Shown here: in pieces, positions 7,948 through 17,853 of the stretch
Numbering within the stretch: the stretch's first letter is position 1
How the letters are laid out: the number at the start of each line of letters is the position of its first letter
Assembly (NCBI GenBank): GCA_025361145.1
Contig: JANYAV010000004.1
Coordinates: 62,001-126,000 of the forward strand
DNA length: 64,000 nucleotides
Reading direction: 5' to 3'
Source of the DNA: Dehalococcoidia bacterium
GTDB taxonomy: Bacteria; Chloroflexota; Dehalococcoidia; Dehalococcoidales; UBA3254
Program-made: the position numbers and the translations under genes
The notes under the pieces: model-generated
Seen by the model: the letters and a program-made list of their open reading frames with translations, nothing else
What the model was told of the DNA's origin: nothing
Databases searched by the model: none

Positions 7948-9015
7948 TTAACTCAAACCTTTTTGATAATAGAGACGGGTGATCACGCGTAAAAACTCGG
8001 TAGAAGTGGGAATTACTCCCCCCGGTCGGCCATAGAAGGCCACTTCTCCAGCGCCTTCTAAAGACAGCTTCACGTCATCAATCATTTGTCCCATGTTCAT
8101 CTCAAAATCCAGGAAATATTTGGTATTTTTGGCTAGTTCTTTTAACTGTTGCTGCGGGAAGGGGAACAGGGTGATAGGCCTGAATAAACCGACTTTCAAA
8201 CCGGCAGCCCGGGCTTCATTGATGGCGCCTTTAGCGATCCTGGCCGCGATGCCGAACGCTGTTACAATTAATTGGGCGTCGTCAGTTAGATAATTTTCGC
8301 AACTCACTTCATTTTTCTGCAGCAATTGATAACGTCTAAAAAGGCTCCAGTTGAGTTCTTCTAGTTCCGCTGGATTAGAGGTAAACGTCCTCACAAATCG
8401 GCTTGGACGGCCTTTTGCGCCCCTCAACCCGTTGGCTCTAACCGGCAATTGGGCGGGAGCTTCATGTTTAAATTCAACCGGTTCCATCATCTGGCCGAGC
8501 ATTCCGTCTCCCAGTATCATGGCCGGAATAGAATATTTATCTGATAATTCAAAAGCGCGGTGTGTCAGGTCTGCCAGTTCTTGCACGGAAGAAGGGCCAA
8601 ATACAATTGTCCGGTAATCTCCGTGTCCGCCCCCGCGCGTAGATTGATGATAGTCAGATTGAGCGGCGGCGATGCTGCCTAAGCCAGGTCCACCGCGGGA
8701 CATATTGACTATCAATCCTGGGAGCTGGCAAGCCGCCATATAAGAGATGCCCTCCTGTTTTAAGCTAATCCCAGGGCTGGAAGATGAAGTCATGGCGCGA
8801 ACTCCGGTCACGCTGGCTCCGTAAACCATATTAATGGCAGCAATCTCACTTTCAGCCTGGATGAAGGTGCACCCGGGCCGACGGCTTAGATTGCTCGCCA
8901 TATATTCGGTCAATTCGTTTTGAGGGGTGATGGGATAGCCAAAATAACACTGACAGCCGGCCCTTATGGCCGCTTCACCGATTGCAGCATTTCCAGTCAT
9001 CAATACTTTAGCCAC
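7948..9015 (-). CDS. korA: 2-oxoacid:ferredoxin oxidoreductase alpha subunit
   Basis: A 355-residue alpha subunit with the YFGYPITPQNE motif that binds the TPP pyrimidine side, and SRGGPGLGS further on. The start is GTG 9015, inside the last codons of the ferredoxin subunit (8-base overlap), with GAGGT seven bases upstream. The open frame continues further upstream but through the ferredoxin gene in another frame. An ATG three codons inside is an alternative. The order D-A-B-C with overlaps makes one operon. Confidence 0.92.
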   Translation of the reverse strand: MAKVLMTGNAAIGEAAIRAGCQCYFGYPITPQNELTEYMASNLSRRPGCTFIQAESEIAAINMVYGASVTGVRAMTSSSSPGISLKQEGISYMAACQLPGLIVNMSRGGPGLGSIAAAQSDYHQSTRGGGHGDYRTIVFGPSSVQELADLTHRAFELSDKYSIPAMILGDGMLGQMMEPVEFKHEAPAQLPVRANGLRGAKGRPSRFVRTFTSNPAELEELNWSLFRRYQLLQKNEVSCENYLTDDAQLIVTAFGIAARIAKGAINEARAAGLKVGLFRPITLFPFPQQQLKELAKNTKYFLDFEMNMGQMIDDVKLSLEGAGEVAFYGRPGGVIPTSTEFLRVITRLYYQKGLS

Positions 9016-9217
9016 GGTAAACCTCAATCGCCACTTCAGGGCAGACAATAGCGCAAGAAGCGCATCCGGTGCACTCATCGTTTTCTTTGCATGAAGACGG
9101 TAAGTAACCGGCGGCATTCAACTTGTCCGAGAGCGTAATTAATTTTTTCGGGCAAAACTCGATACAGAGTTCACAGCCCTTGCAGAGTTCCTGATCTATT
9201 GTTATTCTTCCTTTCAT
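9008..9217 (-). CDS. korD: 2-oxoacid oxidoreductase ferredoxin subunit
   Basis: A 69-residue 2[4Fe-4S] ferredoxin-like delta subunit. Both clusters are canonical: CKGCELCIEFCPKK and CTGCASCAIVCPEV. It is the first gene of the korDABC-ACT operon and passes electrons from the TPP site to free ferredoxin. GAAAG-type ribosome signal precedes the ATG at 9217. The upstream 200 bases before the divergent gene at 9442 should hold its promoter, but I see no strong match. Confidence 0.92.
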   Translation of the reverse strand: MKGRITIDQELCKGCELCIEFCPKKLITLSDKLNAAGYLPSSCKENDECTGCASCAIVCPEVAIEVYRG

Positions 9218-9393
9218 ACTCTAACCTTTTTGAGATAGGTACATCTCAGTTAATACAAAAATACCTCTATAATTCTACCGTAAATTTGAGTCTGCTGCAA
9301 AAATGAATCTAACACTTAATAAATATAATGTTTAGTAAATATGGATATGATATTAAGGGATACAAGTATAAAATTTCAAACTCAGTGGATTTC

Positions 9394-9402
9394 TGGTATG
9401 AT
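9394..9402 (+). promoter_or_regulatory. Extended -10 promoter of the Gre-like gene
   Basis: TG at 9394-9395, one base, then TATGAT at 9397-9402 forms an extended -10 about 40 bases before the ATG at 9442. The -35 is weak. Motif evidence only. Confidence 0.45.
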
Positions 9403-9441
9403 TAAAAGGATAAAAACTTTTTAGGGAAGGATTTAAGATAC

Positions 9442-9822
9442 ATGACCAACGTAGAAACAACCAGAATCAACAATTTCGTCTGTCCGGGCTGCGGTGAAGT
9501 AATGAAGCAGGTAGTTGCCATTGATGGAGTAGTTAAAGGCTGGTGCCGGACCGCCAATAAGGAAATCAAAGTCAACGTCAAAGAAATTAAAGTAGCAGAA
9601 GAACCCGTTAAAGTTGAAAAGGCTCATAAAACTGAAAAATTAGATTTACTAACCACCTTAAAGCAAAAAAGAGAAAAAGTCTTGAAGCAAGTGGTTTCAG
9701 CGCGCGAGGATGGAGATCTCAAGGAAAACTCCGGTTACCATGCGGCCAGGGAGGAGTTGAGTATCATTGACGATAAAATCCTCAAAGAAACCGACCGCAT
9801 CAGACGCGAAAAGCAGAAATAG
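9442..9822 (+). CDS. Gre-like coiled-coil protein with Cys-rich head
   Basis: A 126-residue protein. Residues 1-45 carry CPGCG (C14, C17) and C35 in a zinc-ribbon-like setting. After a charged linker, residues 66-124 form an antiparallel coiled coil whose tip reads REDGDLKENSGYHAA. This matches the tip loop of GreA/GreB, including the two acidic residues (D92, E95) that GreA uses to hold Mg in the RNA polymerase secondary channel. The FKBP-like C-terminal domain of GreA is absent. It may act as a small transcript-cleavage, anti-pausing or competing secondary-channel factor. That role is inference; the motif match is seen directly. GGAAGG precedes the start, and it is a single-gene unit with its own terminator. 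Confidence 0.8.
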   Translation: MTNVETTRINNFVCPGCGEVMKQVVAIDGVVKGWCRTANKEIKVNVKEIKVAEEPVKVEKAHKTEKLDLLTTLKQKREKVLKQVVSAREDGDLKENSGYHAAREELSIIDDKILKETDRIRREKQK

Positions 9823-9853
9823 TTCAGGTTAAGATTTTCATTTAATTAAATTC

Positions 9854-9887
9854 AGGGGCTTGTATTAACAAGTCCCTGTTTTGTTTT
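9854..9887 (+). terminator. Terminator of the Gre-like gene
   Basis: AGGGGCTTGT (9854-9863) pairs with ACAAGTCCCT (9868-9877) with one mismatch, followed by GTTTTGTTTT. Confidence 0.75.
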
Positions 9888-10052
9888 AAAATAGAGACAC
9901 GTCAATCTCTGGGAGATGCCTGCGATTTAACGGAATCTCTGCAAGCACGGCACCTGCAGATGTATCATATATAAAAATGCGATATTTATGGACATTATTT
10001 TTTACTCACTGCATAATTGGGGTGTAATTATAGGAAAAGGGGAGGTACACTG

Positions 10053-10496
10053 ATGAAAACGCTGGTAGTTTACGATTCAATTTACGGTTTTACGGAGAAG
10101 ATCGCGAAAGCCATCGGTTCTGGGATTGCGGGTGAGGTCAAAGTTGTTCGTGTTACTGAAATTATGCCAGGTGATATTGAGAGTGCTGATCTTCTGGTAA
10201 TTGGTTCGCCCACGCAGGGTGGAAGGCCTTTAAAACCCCTTCAGGCATGGCTGGAAAATTTAACGGAAGAGGATGTGAAAGGTAAGAAAGTGGCCGTTTT
10301 CGATACCCGTGTACCCGCTGCCTGGGTCAAGATATTTAGCTTTGCCGGACTGAAAATAGCGGGTGTCATGAAGAAAAAGGGCGCTACCTTGATCGGAGAA
10401 CCCCAGGGGTTTTTCGTGAAAGCCGCAAAAGGCCCCTTTGTTGATGGTGAAGAGGCACGAGCCAGGGAATGGGGCAGCAAAATAGCGGTTGGCTAA
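10053..10496 (+). CDS. Flavodoxin
   Basis: A 147-residue flavodoxin-fold protein. YDSIYGFTEKIA is the FMN phosphate-binding loop (usual T/S-x-T/S-G-x-T), and IGSPTQGGRP and FDTRVPAAW are the two isoalloxazine loops. ATG 10053 follows GGGGAGG at ideal distance; upstream in-frame codons lack a site. It is a one-electron carrier in the cytoplasm that may substitute for ferredoxin. The flavoprotein gene 33 bases downstream may be co-transcribed. Confidence 0.88.
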   Translation: MKTLVVYDSIYGFTEKIAKAIGSGIAGEVKVVRVTEIMPGDIESADLLVIGSPTQGGRPLKPLQAWLENLTEEDVKGKKVAVFDTRVPAAWVKIFSFAGLKIAGVMKKKGATLIGEPQGFFVKAAKGPFVDGEEARAREWGSKIAVG

Positions 10497-10529
10497 AGGG
10501 TTCCTAACGTTTAAAAGGAATAATGAATT

Positions 10530-11717
10530 ATGGCGAATTATAACACTGTGGTAATTGGGGGAGGAGCGGCTGGGATCTGTGCGGCCATTGCGGCGGCCCG
10601 TAAAGGCGAGACTGTCGTTATCTGCGAAAAGACCGCACAACTTGGTAAGAAAATCCTGGCTTCAGGCAATGGCCGCTGCAACCTGTTAAATGAAGACTTC
10701 AATGAGTTTTATTTCAATCCTGCAGCACGCTCGTTAGTGAAGTCGGTCTTATCTCAATACGATAAGCTAAAAATACTGACTTTTTTCCAGGAATTGGGAC
10801 TGGAAACCACTTCTAAAGAAGGCCGTATCTTTCCAGTCACCAATCAGGCAGAGTCTGTTCTTCATGTTCTGGAAATGGAGTTAAAGCGGCTCTCTGTGGG
10901 TGTAGAATACAATTTTAATTGTAATAGTATTTCTTCCTCCAAAAACGGCCTTTTGGTTAGCTCTGTCAGCGGCAATAAAATAGAGTGCCGTAAGGTTATT
11001 TTAACTGGCGGGGGCAAGACTTATCCAGCCTTTGGCTCTGATGGCAGCGCTTACGAAATTGCCAAACAACTGGGTCATACGATAATAGAGCCTGTGCCTG
11101 CTGTAGTGCCTCTGGTGATTAAAGACAGCCTATGTTTTTTATTGCAGGGACAGCGAATCGCGGCTTCTGCCCGAAGTGTCATTGAGGGACAGGAAGGCGA
11201 GAAAGCCGGGGGAGAACTGCTTTTCACAAAATACGGATTGTCCGGCACCTGCATCCTGGATGTCAGCGAGTCGGTTTCGCTGGCCCTTAACCGGGAACAC
11301 AAAACCAGAGTCTACGTATCGATCGATTTAGTTCCTTTTTGGGATAGCGCTCAGCTTAAAAATGAATTGGAGAGGCGTCAGAAAGCCGGCTGGCTGGCGG
11401 AGGAGATGTTGACAGGGCTTTTACCCCTGAAATTGGCTCAGTCTCTGAAAGACGTTTTTGGTAAAAACAATCTGGATAAGGCGGTTAAAAGCCTGAAAGA
11501 CTGGCGCTTTGAGGTGAGCGGGACCCGCGGTTGGAACGAGGCTGAGTTTACTAGCGGCGGGGTCAATGTCAATGAAGTAAAAATTGGGACTCTAGAGTCT
11601 AAGCTCAAGCTTGGTGTTTATCTAGCGGGTGAGATATTGGACGTGAACGGGAAGCGCGGCGGCTACAATCTAGGTTGGGCCTGGGCTTCCGGTTTAGCTG
11701 CGGGCCAAACCAAATAA
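10530..11717 (+). CDS. FAD-dependent oxidoreductase, BaiN/HI0933 family
   Basis: A 395-residue flavoprotein. The N-terminal Rossmann motif VIGGGAAGICAAIAAA and ASGNGRCNL, plus the late NVNEVKIGTLESK and GGYNLGWAWASG block, identify the HI0933/BaiN family (PF03486). AAAAGGAA precedes ATG 10530. Members are NAD(P)/FAD enzymes; BaiN reduces bile-acid double bonds, but most members are uncharacterised, so no substrate is given. It ends 34 bases before the convergent UPF0210 gene. Confidence 0.88.
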   Translation: MANYNTVVIGGGAAGICAAIAAARKGETVVICEKTAQLGKKILASGNGRCNLLNEDFNEFYFNPAARSLVKSVLSQYDKLKILTFFQELGLETTSKEGRIFPVTNQAESVLHVLEMELKRLSVGVEYNFNCNSISSSKNGLLVSSVSGNKIECRKVILTGGGKTYPAFGSDGSAYEIAKQLGHTIIEPVPAVVPLVIKDSLCFLLQGQRIAASARSVIEGQEGEKAGGELLFTKYGLSGTCILDVSESVSLALNREHKTRVYVSIDLVPFWDSAQLKNELERRQKAGWLAEEMLTGLLPLKLAQSLKDVFGKNNLDKAVKSLKDWRFEVSGTRGWNEAEFTSGGVNVNEVKIGTLESKLKLGVYLAGEILDVNGKRGGYNLGWAWASGLAAGQTK

Positions 11718-11751
11718 TGCTGACCACCTTTTTATTTTTAGAACACCGGAC

Positions 11752-13119
11752 TTAATTTCTAAAGCTGTGTATAGGCGCCGGAATGCGGCCGCTGCGCTGG
11801 ATGAACTCCTTGCTGGAAAAGGGGTTAACTGACATCACAGTGGCTTTACCTAAAAGTCCCCCGTATTCCACTTCATCTCCCGCCTTTTTGCCGTAAACAG
11901 GGATAATGCGCACTGAAGTAGTCTTGCTGTTGATCATACCGATGGCGGCTTCATCGGCGATGATGGCGGAGATAGTTTCAGCCGGGGTATCACCAGGAAT
12001 CAATATCATATCCAATCCCACCGAACAGACGCTGGTCATGGCCTCCAGTTTATCAATGGAGATTGAGCCCTTTTTGACCGCTTCCACCATACCGGCATCC
12101 TCGCTGACCGGTATGAAGGCCCCGGAAAGACCCCCAGCGTGGCTGCAGGCCATTAGTCCACCCTTTTTGATAGAGTCAGTCAGCAGAGCCAGGGCAGCCG
12201 TAGTGCCGTGTGTTCCACAGGACTCCAGACCCATCTCCTCCAGAATATTGGCGATGCTGTCTCCGGGACGGGGCGTGGGAGCCAGGGATAGATCAACTAT
12301 GCCGGAAGAAACCTGCAAACGTTGAGAAGCTTCCTGGGCGACCAGCTGGCCAACTCGGGTAATTTTAAAAGCCATACGTTTGATGGTATCAGCCAGGACA
12401 TCAAAGGTTTCACCGCGGGCTTTTTCCACAGCTGCGCGAATCACGCCGGGACCGCTGATACCCACATTGATGGCGCACTCAGGTTCTCCGATGCCGGTGA
12501 AAGCCCCGGCCATAAAGGGGTTATCTTCCACGGCATTGGCAAAGACGGTGAGTTTAGCGCAGCCAATACTGTTTTTATCCGCAGTCAGACGAGAAATTTC
12601 TTTGATAATATGCCCCATGTCTTTGATAACCGTCATATTCAAACCGGCGCGGGTAGTGCCAACGTTAATGGAAGAACAGACCACGTCTGTGGCTGCCAGG
12701 GCAGCCGGCAAAGAATCGATCAGGATGCGGTCACCTTTGGTAAGTCCCTTATGGACCAGGGCGGAAAAACCGCCGATAAAATCTACACCCACTTCTTTGG
12801 CGGCTAGATCCAGGGTTCGGGCAAACTCAACATAATTATCTTCACTGGTAGCGCCGGCGATCAGAGAGATAGGGGTGACGGCGATACGTTTATTAACGAT
12901 AGGAATGCCAAACTCGCTTTCGATTTCCTGGCCAACAGCCACCAAATGTCCAGCCAGGGTCAGGATTTTATTACGGATTTTCTGGCGGGCCCGGGGACCA
13001 TCCGGATCGGCACAATCGAAGAGGCTGATTGCCATGGTTATAGTGCGAATGTCCAGGTTTTCATCCTGAATCATGCGGATAGTCTCGAGGATATTCTCTT
13101 TATTGATCATGGCGGACAT
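11752..13119 (-). CDS. UPF0210/DUF711 PFL-like protein
   Basis: A 455-residue member of the DUF711 (UPF0210) family, related in fold to pyruvate formate-lyase/glycyl-radical proteins but without a known activity. Family blocks seen include [18 protein letters not shown] near the N-terminus, the [15 protein letters not shown] segment and the C-terminal [12 protein letters not shown]. The length is typical. It lies 15 bases after an ACT-domain gene; this pair is conserved in many bacteria and the ACT protein is thought to regulate it. Function unknown. Confidence 0.9.
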   Translation of the reverse strand: MSAMINKENILETIRMIQDENLDIRTITMAISLFDCADPDGPRARQKIRNKILTLAGHLVAVGQEIESEFGIPIVNKRIAVTPISLIAGATSEDNYVEFARTLDLAAKEVGVDFIGGFSALVHKGLTKGDRILIDSLPAALAATDVVCSSINVGTTRAGLNMTVIKDMGHIIKEISRLTADKNSIGCAKLTVFANAVEDNPFMAGAFTGIGEPECAINVGISGPGVIRAAVEKARGETFDVLADTIKRMAFKITRVGQLVAQEASQRLQVSSGIVDLSLAPTPRPGDSIANILEEMGLESCGTHGTTAALALLTDSIKKGGLMACSHAGGLSGAFIPVSEDAGMVEAVKKGSISIDKLEAMTSVCSVGLDMILIPGDTPAETISAIIADEAAIGMINSKTTSVRIIPVYGKKAGDEVEYGGLLGKATVMSVNPFSSKEFIQRSGRIPAPIHSFRN

Positions 13120-13134
13120 AAGCCTGTGCTCCTG

Positions 13135-13404
13135 TTAAATCTCGTGCATGGCATTGAAGATGTCTTCGCGCTGGATCTTGATCTGCATCTCCAGTTGCTT
13201 ACCTTTGATATCCAATTTCTTCTGAATTGCGGGAACGCCGAGAGTGGCATCGGCCATGTCCACTAGCATTATCATAGCGAAATATTCCTGCAAAGTGGTC
13301 TGGCTGATATCCAGGATATTGACTCCGACGGCGGCCAATTCTCCGCTCACACCAGCGATGATACCTTTTTTATCTTTTCCGATCACTGTGATAACCGCTC
13401 TCAT
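13135..13404 (-). CDS. ACT-domain regulator, UPF0237 family
   Basis: An 89-residue single ACT domain (UPF0237). It begins MRAVITVIGKDKKGIIAGVS, with the glycine turn that binds ligand. GAGGTAA precedes ATG 13404. It is always-small, cytoplasmic and paired with the UPF0210 gene 15 bases downstream. It likely senses an amino acid or similar small molecule; the ligand is unknown. Confidence 0.9.
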   Translation of the reverse strand: MRAVITVIGKDKKGIIAGVSGELAAVGVNILDISQTTLQEYFAMIMLVDMADATLGVPAIQKKLDIKGKQLEMQIKIQREDIFNAMHEI

Positions 13405-13549
13405 AATTTACCTCACCTGTCTTTATAAGGATACCTTAAACTAAGCTTAACACAAAATCAAAGCAGATCTTAACCAAAGATTAATAATTGCCTGTTATAT
13501 TCAATATGGAGCCAGAAAATAGAGTCTTTTCATCTACCTCCTTTTAGTA

Positions 13550-13580
13550 TTCAGCCGGGCCTTGACCAAGCCCGGCTGAA
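13550..13580. terminator. Eleven-base-pair inverted repeat after pyrK
   Basis: TTCAGCCGGGC (13550-13560) pairs perfectly with GCCCGGCTGAA (13570-13580). It lies 37 bases past the pyrK stop on the minus strand. There is no T tract in either direction, so it may be a weak terminator or an mRNA 3'-end stabiliser. Confidence 0.55.
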
Positions 13581-13616
13581 TCATTTCAATGTTAAAAAGG
13601 GAGATGAGTGTCCTTT

Positions 13617-14390
13617 CTACTTGAGTTCTCCCCAGACCACGTCACTCATTTCGAAGACGGGGCCGTCTTTGCAGACCTGCTTCAAGCCCTGGGCGGTATT
13701 AATGGTGCAGGCGTAGCAGAAACCCAACCCACAGCCCATCCTGACTTCCAGAGAAACTTGGACAGGTTTGTCTGTGAAGGAAGAGGCATAATTGGCCGCT
13801 ATAGCCTTTAACATTGGCATAGGGCCGCAAATGAAGACTTGATCTGCCTTAGCAGCGTTTTCAGGCAAGAGAGCAGTGACCAGTCCCTTATAACCGGCTG
13901 AGCCGTCTTCAGTGGCAACTTTAAAATCAATTCCCGGCGGTAACCTGGAAGTCGGTACAAGCTGGTCAGCTGTTCTGGCCCCGGCCACAAGGGTGACATT
14001 TTTACCGGCTTTGAGCGCTTCCTCGGCCAGATAAATGAGCGGCGCGATACCGATGCCGCCGGCCACCAGAAGCAGGTTTTTAGCAGTGGGGTTGACCTGG
14101 AAGCCGTGGCCTAAGGGGCCCAGAATATCCAGGTTCTCCCCGCTCTGTCTTTGAGATAACCATTGTGTGCCCCCACCGACCCCGGCGTACAGTAACTCCA
14201 GTCCGCCGTCGAAGGTCCTGTGTATACTGATAGGCCGTCTGAGCAGACGCTCCGTTCCCCGGTCGCAGGTAATCATGACATACTGACCGGGTCTGGCATC
14301 CAGGGACATTTGGGAAGAAGCCACCTTCAGGTGGAAGATGCCGGGCATCACTTCGCGGTTGGAGATAATCTGGGTTAGTTCTTGATTCAA
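13617..14390 (-). CDS. pyrK: Dihydroorotate dehydrogenase electron-transfer subunit
   Basis: A 257-residue PyrK-type iron-sulfur flavoprotein. It has the FAD site RPISIHR and RPGQYV in the N-terminal half, the NAD-binding LLLVAGGIGIAPL, and the C-terminal [2Fe-2S] cysteines C-x4-C-x2-C then C in MGCGLGFCYAC and VCKDGP. It links the NAD-dependent dihydroorotate dehydrogenase (PyrD1B) to NAD. It is the last gene of the pyr operon. No pyrD lies in the window, so the partner must be elsewhere. Confidence 0.92.
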   Translation of the reverse strand: MNQELTQIISNREVMPGIFHLKVASSQMSLDARPGQYVMITCDRGTERLLRRPISIHRTFDGGLELLYAGVGGGTQWLSQRQSGENLDILGPLGHGFQVNPTAKNLLLVAGGIGIAPLIYLAEEALKAGKNVTLVAGARTADQLVPTSRLPPGIDFKVATEDGSAGYKGLVTALLPENAAKADQVFICGPMPMLKAIAANYASSFTDKPVQVSLEVRMGCGLGFCYACTINTAQGLKQVCKDGPVFEMSDVVWGELK

Positions 14391-14504
14391 AGTCTCTTAC
14401 ACCCTCACCTTTATCCTCTCCCTCAATGAAGAGAAGATTGGAATTTGAATTTTAATATTGAAATTAATTTGAGGTTTGAAAAATGGGATTTGGGATTACC
14501 TCCT

Positions 14505-17500
14505 CTACTCCTTCACCTTTGGATTATCCTTGTTTCTATAAGAGGAAACGGGCTGGATATTATAATTTTGCGCGCCGTTGAGCAGTGCTTCCACGGCCAC
14601 CCGGGCGGTATCCAGTGAGGTGAAGCAGGGCACTCGTCTTTCAGCCGCGGTGCGTCTAATCTGGAAACCATCACGCAGCGGAATTTTGCCGCCGGTAGCG
14701 GTGTTAATGACAGCGCTAACCGAACCGTCAACCATGACATCCACTACATTGGGGTGGCCTTCATGCAGTTTTTTGGTGGTGACATTGACCTTCATACCAG
14801 CCGCTTCGATCATGGAGGCTGTGCCTTCGGTAGCGTAGAGCCGATAGCCGATCTGGTACAACTTACGGATAATTTTTAGGGCTTCGGGTTTGTCGCGGTC
14901 GGCGATGCTGAGCAATACGCCACCTTTAGCAGGGAGCATAAGACCGGCGGAAATCAAGGCCTTTGCCAGGGCAGACTCAAAAGTATAGTCGATGCCCATG
15001 ACCTCACCCGTCGATTTCATCTCCGGCCCGAGGTAGGTATCCACGCCGGTTAATTTGGACATGGAAAAGACCGGAGCTTTAATAGCGATCAGCTTTTGTT
15101 TGGGCCAGAGTCCGGTAAAATAGCCTTGCTCTTTAAGGGTGTGTCCCAGCATGACCCTGGTAGCCACCTTGACCATGGGTACACCGGTGACTTTAGAGAG
15201 AAATGGCACGGTGCGGCTGGCCCGGGAATTGACTTCCAGTATATATACAGTGGAATTACCTCCATCAACGCCTGGCATGACGATAAACTGGATATTAAAG
15301 AGACCCCGGATGTCCAGTCGGCGGCCGATGCGGATGGCGTAATCTATCATGGTGCCGACCTCGACTTCAGTCAGATTGACACCAGGATACACGGCCATAG
15401 CGTCTCCGCTGTGCACGCCAGCGCGTTCGATGTGTTCCATGACCCCAGGGATCAGGACGTCTGTGCCGTCACAGATCGCGTCCACTTCACACTCCTTACC
15501 TTCCAGATATTTATCAATGAGGACTGGATGTTTAGTGTCCAGCTCAATGGCGATTTTCATATAACGCACTAACTCGCTGGCGTTGTGCACGATCTCCATG
15601 GCGCGTCCACCCAGGACATAACTGGGGCGAACCATGACAGGATAGCCGATCAATTCCGCCACATTAAGAGCATCGTCGATATTAGTGACCCCCGATCCGG
15701 GCGGCTGAGGAATGCCCATTTTACTGAGGACTTCCTCAAAGAGCCTGCGGTTTTCAGAAAGATCGATATTAGCTGAGCTGGTGCCAAAAATAGTCATGCC
15801 GGCCTGACTTAGAGAGTTAGCCATGTTAATAGCGGTCTGACCGCCGAATTGGACGATGGAGGGAGTGCGGCAGGGTGGTTCGGTGCTGTTTTCGTTTTCC
15901 AGGATATCGCGCAGGCTTTCTTCATCCAGCGCTTCAAAATACAGCCGGCTGGAGGTATCGAAATCGGTAGAGACCGTTTCAGGATTGGAATTGACCATAA
16001 TGCTTTGATAACCTGAGCTTTTCAAAGCCATAGAGGAGTGGACGCTGCAATAATCGAACTCAATGCCTTGAGCGATGCGGATAGGGCCCGAACCGATTAC
16101 CACTGCTTTGTTACCCGGCAGAGGCAGAGCCTCATTTTCCTGTTCATAGGTGCTGTAAAAATAGGGGGTCTCGGCATCAAACTCGGCAGCGCAGGTATCC
16201 ACCATTTTATAGACCGGCCGGATATTCCATTGATGGCGCAATTCCCTCACTTGTTCAGGCAGGCGGTCAGCCAGGGTGCCGATCTGGATGTCTGAAAAAC
16301 CCATGCGTTTGGCGTCTTTCATTAATTCAGGCGTGATATCTTTAGATAAAAGCTGCTTTTCCATATTGATAATATTGATAAATTTTTGCATGAACCAGTG
16401 ATCGAACTGGGTCTTCTGCATGATTGCTTCAGGTTTAATGCCCCGGCGCAGAGCGGCAAAGACAGCCCATAAACGCAGGTCGTTGGGATAAAGAGGGTAA
16501 GAGGAGATGTCTTGAGTCATCTCCCATTTGGGGTCTTCCCAGAGCAGAGAGCGTTTGCCGAATTCGAGAGAACGCACGGCTTTTTGCAGCGCCGCCTCAA
16601 AGGTGCGGTCGATAGCCATGACTTCACCAGTGGCCTTCATTTGAGTACCGATGACGCGGTCGCCTGAGGCAAATTTATCGAAGGGCCAGCGGGGGATTTT
16701 AACCACGATATAGTCTAGCGTCGGTTCAAAGGCGGCGATGGTTTTGCCGGTGACCTGATTAGGGATTTCATCCAATCTTTTACCCGCGGCAATTTTACCC
16801 GCTACACGTGCGATGGGGTAGCCGGTGGCTTTACTTGCCAGGGCGGAAGAACGGCTGACCCGTGGGTTGACCTCGATGACGTAGTAAGGGGTCAGGCCGT
16901 CCCTGTTGGGCGGGTTGGGATGCAGGGCAAATTGTACGTTGCAGCCGCCCTCAATGCCCAGAGAACGGATAATATTAAGACTGGATGAGCGCAACATCTG
17001 ATACTCTTTATTGGTCAGTGTCTGGCTGGGAGCCACCACGATACTGTCTCCGGTATGCACTCCCATCGGGTCAATGTTTTCCATATTGCAGACGGTGATG
17101 CAGTTATCGGCGGCATCCCGCATGACTTCATATTCCAGCTCTTTCCAGCCGGCTACGGATTTTTCTAGCAGCACCTGGTGGATCGGGCTGGCAGCAATGC
17201 CGCGTTTAGAGATCTCTTCCATCTCTTCCCAGGTGTTGGCGATGCCGCCGCCGGTGCCGCCCAGAGTGTAGGAGGGGCGAATGATCAAAGGCAGTCCCAT
17301 GCTGGTCGCCGCCGCCCTGGCTTCCTCTATGTTATTGGCAATAGTGCTCTCCAGTACTGGTTCGCCTATTTTTTCTAGCAGGTTCTTAAAAAGATCGCGC
17401 TCCGAGGCGTTGCGGATAGTCTGGATCGGTGTACCCAGGCAGCGGACATGGTATTTTTCCAGAACACCGGCGTCAGCCAGTTCGACGGCCAGGTTCAGTC

Positions 17501-17777
17501 CAGTTTGACCGCCCAAAGTGGGGAGCAGCCCATCAGGTCGTTCTTTCTCGATAATGCGCGTCACTGAATCCAGAGTCAGCGGTTCAATATACACAATATC
17601 GGCGATGTCCTCATCGGTCATAATGGTGGCAGGATTGGAATTTACCAGCACCGAGATCACGCCTTCCTCGCGCATGGCTTTGCAAGCCTGCGTGCCGGCG
17701 TAATCAAATTCTGCCGCCTGTCCGATAATGATGGGGCCGGAGCCTATTATCAGTACTTTTTTCGGTTTGTTAGACAA
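14505..17777 (-). CDS. carB: Carbamoyl-phosphate synthase large subunit
   Basis: A 1090-residue full-length CarB. Two homologous ATP-grasp halves are seen: [17 protein letters not shown] near residue 12 and [17 protein letters not shown] near 565. The C-terminal allosteric MGS-like domain begins near residue 950 ([13 protein letters not shown]). It makes carbamoyl phosphate from bicarbonate, ammonia from CarA and two ATP, for pyrimidine and arginine synthesis. It follows carA by 76 bases in the PyrR-controlled operon. Confidence 0.97.
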   Translation of the reverse strand: MSNKPKKVLIIGSGPIIIGQAAEFDYAGTQACKAMREEGVISVLVNSNPATIMTDEDIADIVYIEPLTLDSVTRIIEKERPDGLLPTLGGQTGLNLAVELADAGVLEKYHVRCLGTPIQTIRNASERDLFKNLLEKIGEPVLESTIANNIEEARAAATSMGLPLIIRPSYTLGGTGGGIANTWEEMEEISKRGIAASPIHQVLLEKSVAGWKELEYEVMRDAADNCITVCNMENIDPMGVHTGDSIVVAPSQTLTNKEYQMLRSSSLNIIRSLGIEGGCNVQFALHPNPPNRDGLTPYYVIEVNPRVSRSSALASKATGYPIARVAGKIAAGKRLDEIPNQVTGKTIAAFEPTLDYIVVKIPRWPFDKFASGDRVIGTQMKATGEVMAIDRTFEAALQKAVRSLEFGKRSLLWEDPKWEMTQDISSYPLYPNDLRLWAVFAALRRGIKPEAIMQKTQFDHWFMQKFINIINMEKQLLSKDITPELMKDAKRMGFSDIQIGTLADRLPEQVRELRHQWNIRPVYKMVDTCAAEFDAETPYFYSTYEQENEALPLPGNKAVVIGSGPIRIAQGIEFDYCSVHSSMALKSSGYQSIMVNSNPETVSTDFDTSSRLYFEALDEESLRDILENENSTEPPCRTPSIVQFGGQTAINMANSLSQAGMTIFGTSSANIDLSENRRLFEEVLSKMGIPQPPGSGVTNIDDALNVAELIGYPVMVRPSYVLGGRAMEIVHNASELVRYMKIAIELDTKHPVLIDKYLEGKECEVDAICDGTDVLIPGVMEHIERAGVHSGDAMAVYPGVNLTEVEVGTMIDYAIRIGRRLDIRGLFNIQFIVMPGVDGGNSTVYILEVNSRASRTVPFLSKVTGVPMVKVATRVMLGHTLKEQGYFTGLWPKQKLIAIKAPVFSMSKLTGVDTYLGPEMKSTGEVMGIDYTFESALAKALISAGLMLPAKGGVLLSIADRDKPEALKIIRKLYQIGYRLYATEGTASMIEAAGMKVNVTTKKLHEGHPNVVDVMVDGSVSAVINTATGGKIPLRDGFQIRRTAAERRVPCFTSLDTARVAVEALLNGAQNYNIQPVSSYRNKDNPKVKE

Positions 17778-17853
17778 GGTGTGCTCCTTTGGAACAAATC
17801 ACAAATCACAAAATTAAAAATAATAAGTAAATTACCAACCATAAAACTTAAAA

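Noticed and set aside
11906-12835. Long open frames antisense to the UPF0210 gene
   Set aside because: Antisense shadows of a conserved gene with GC-rich third positions; no start signals or domain similarity.
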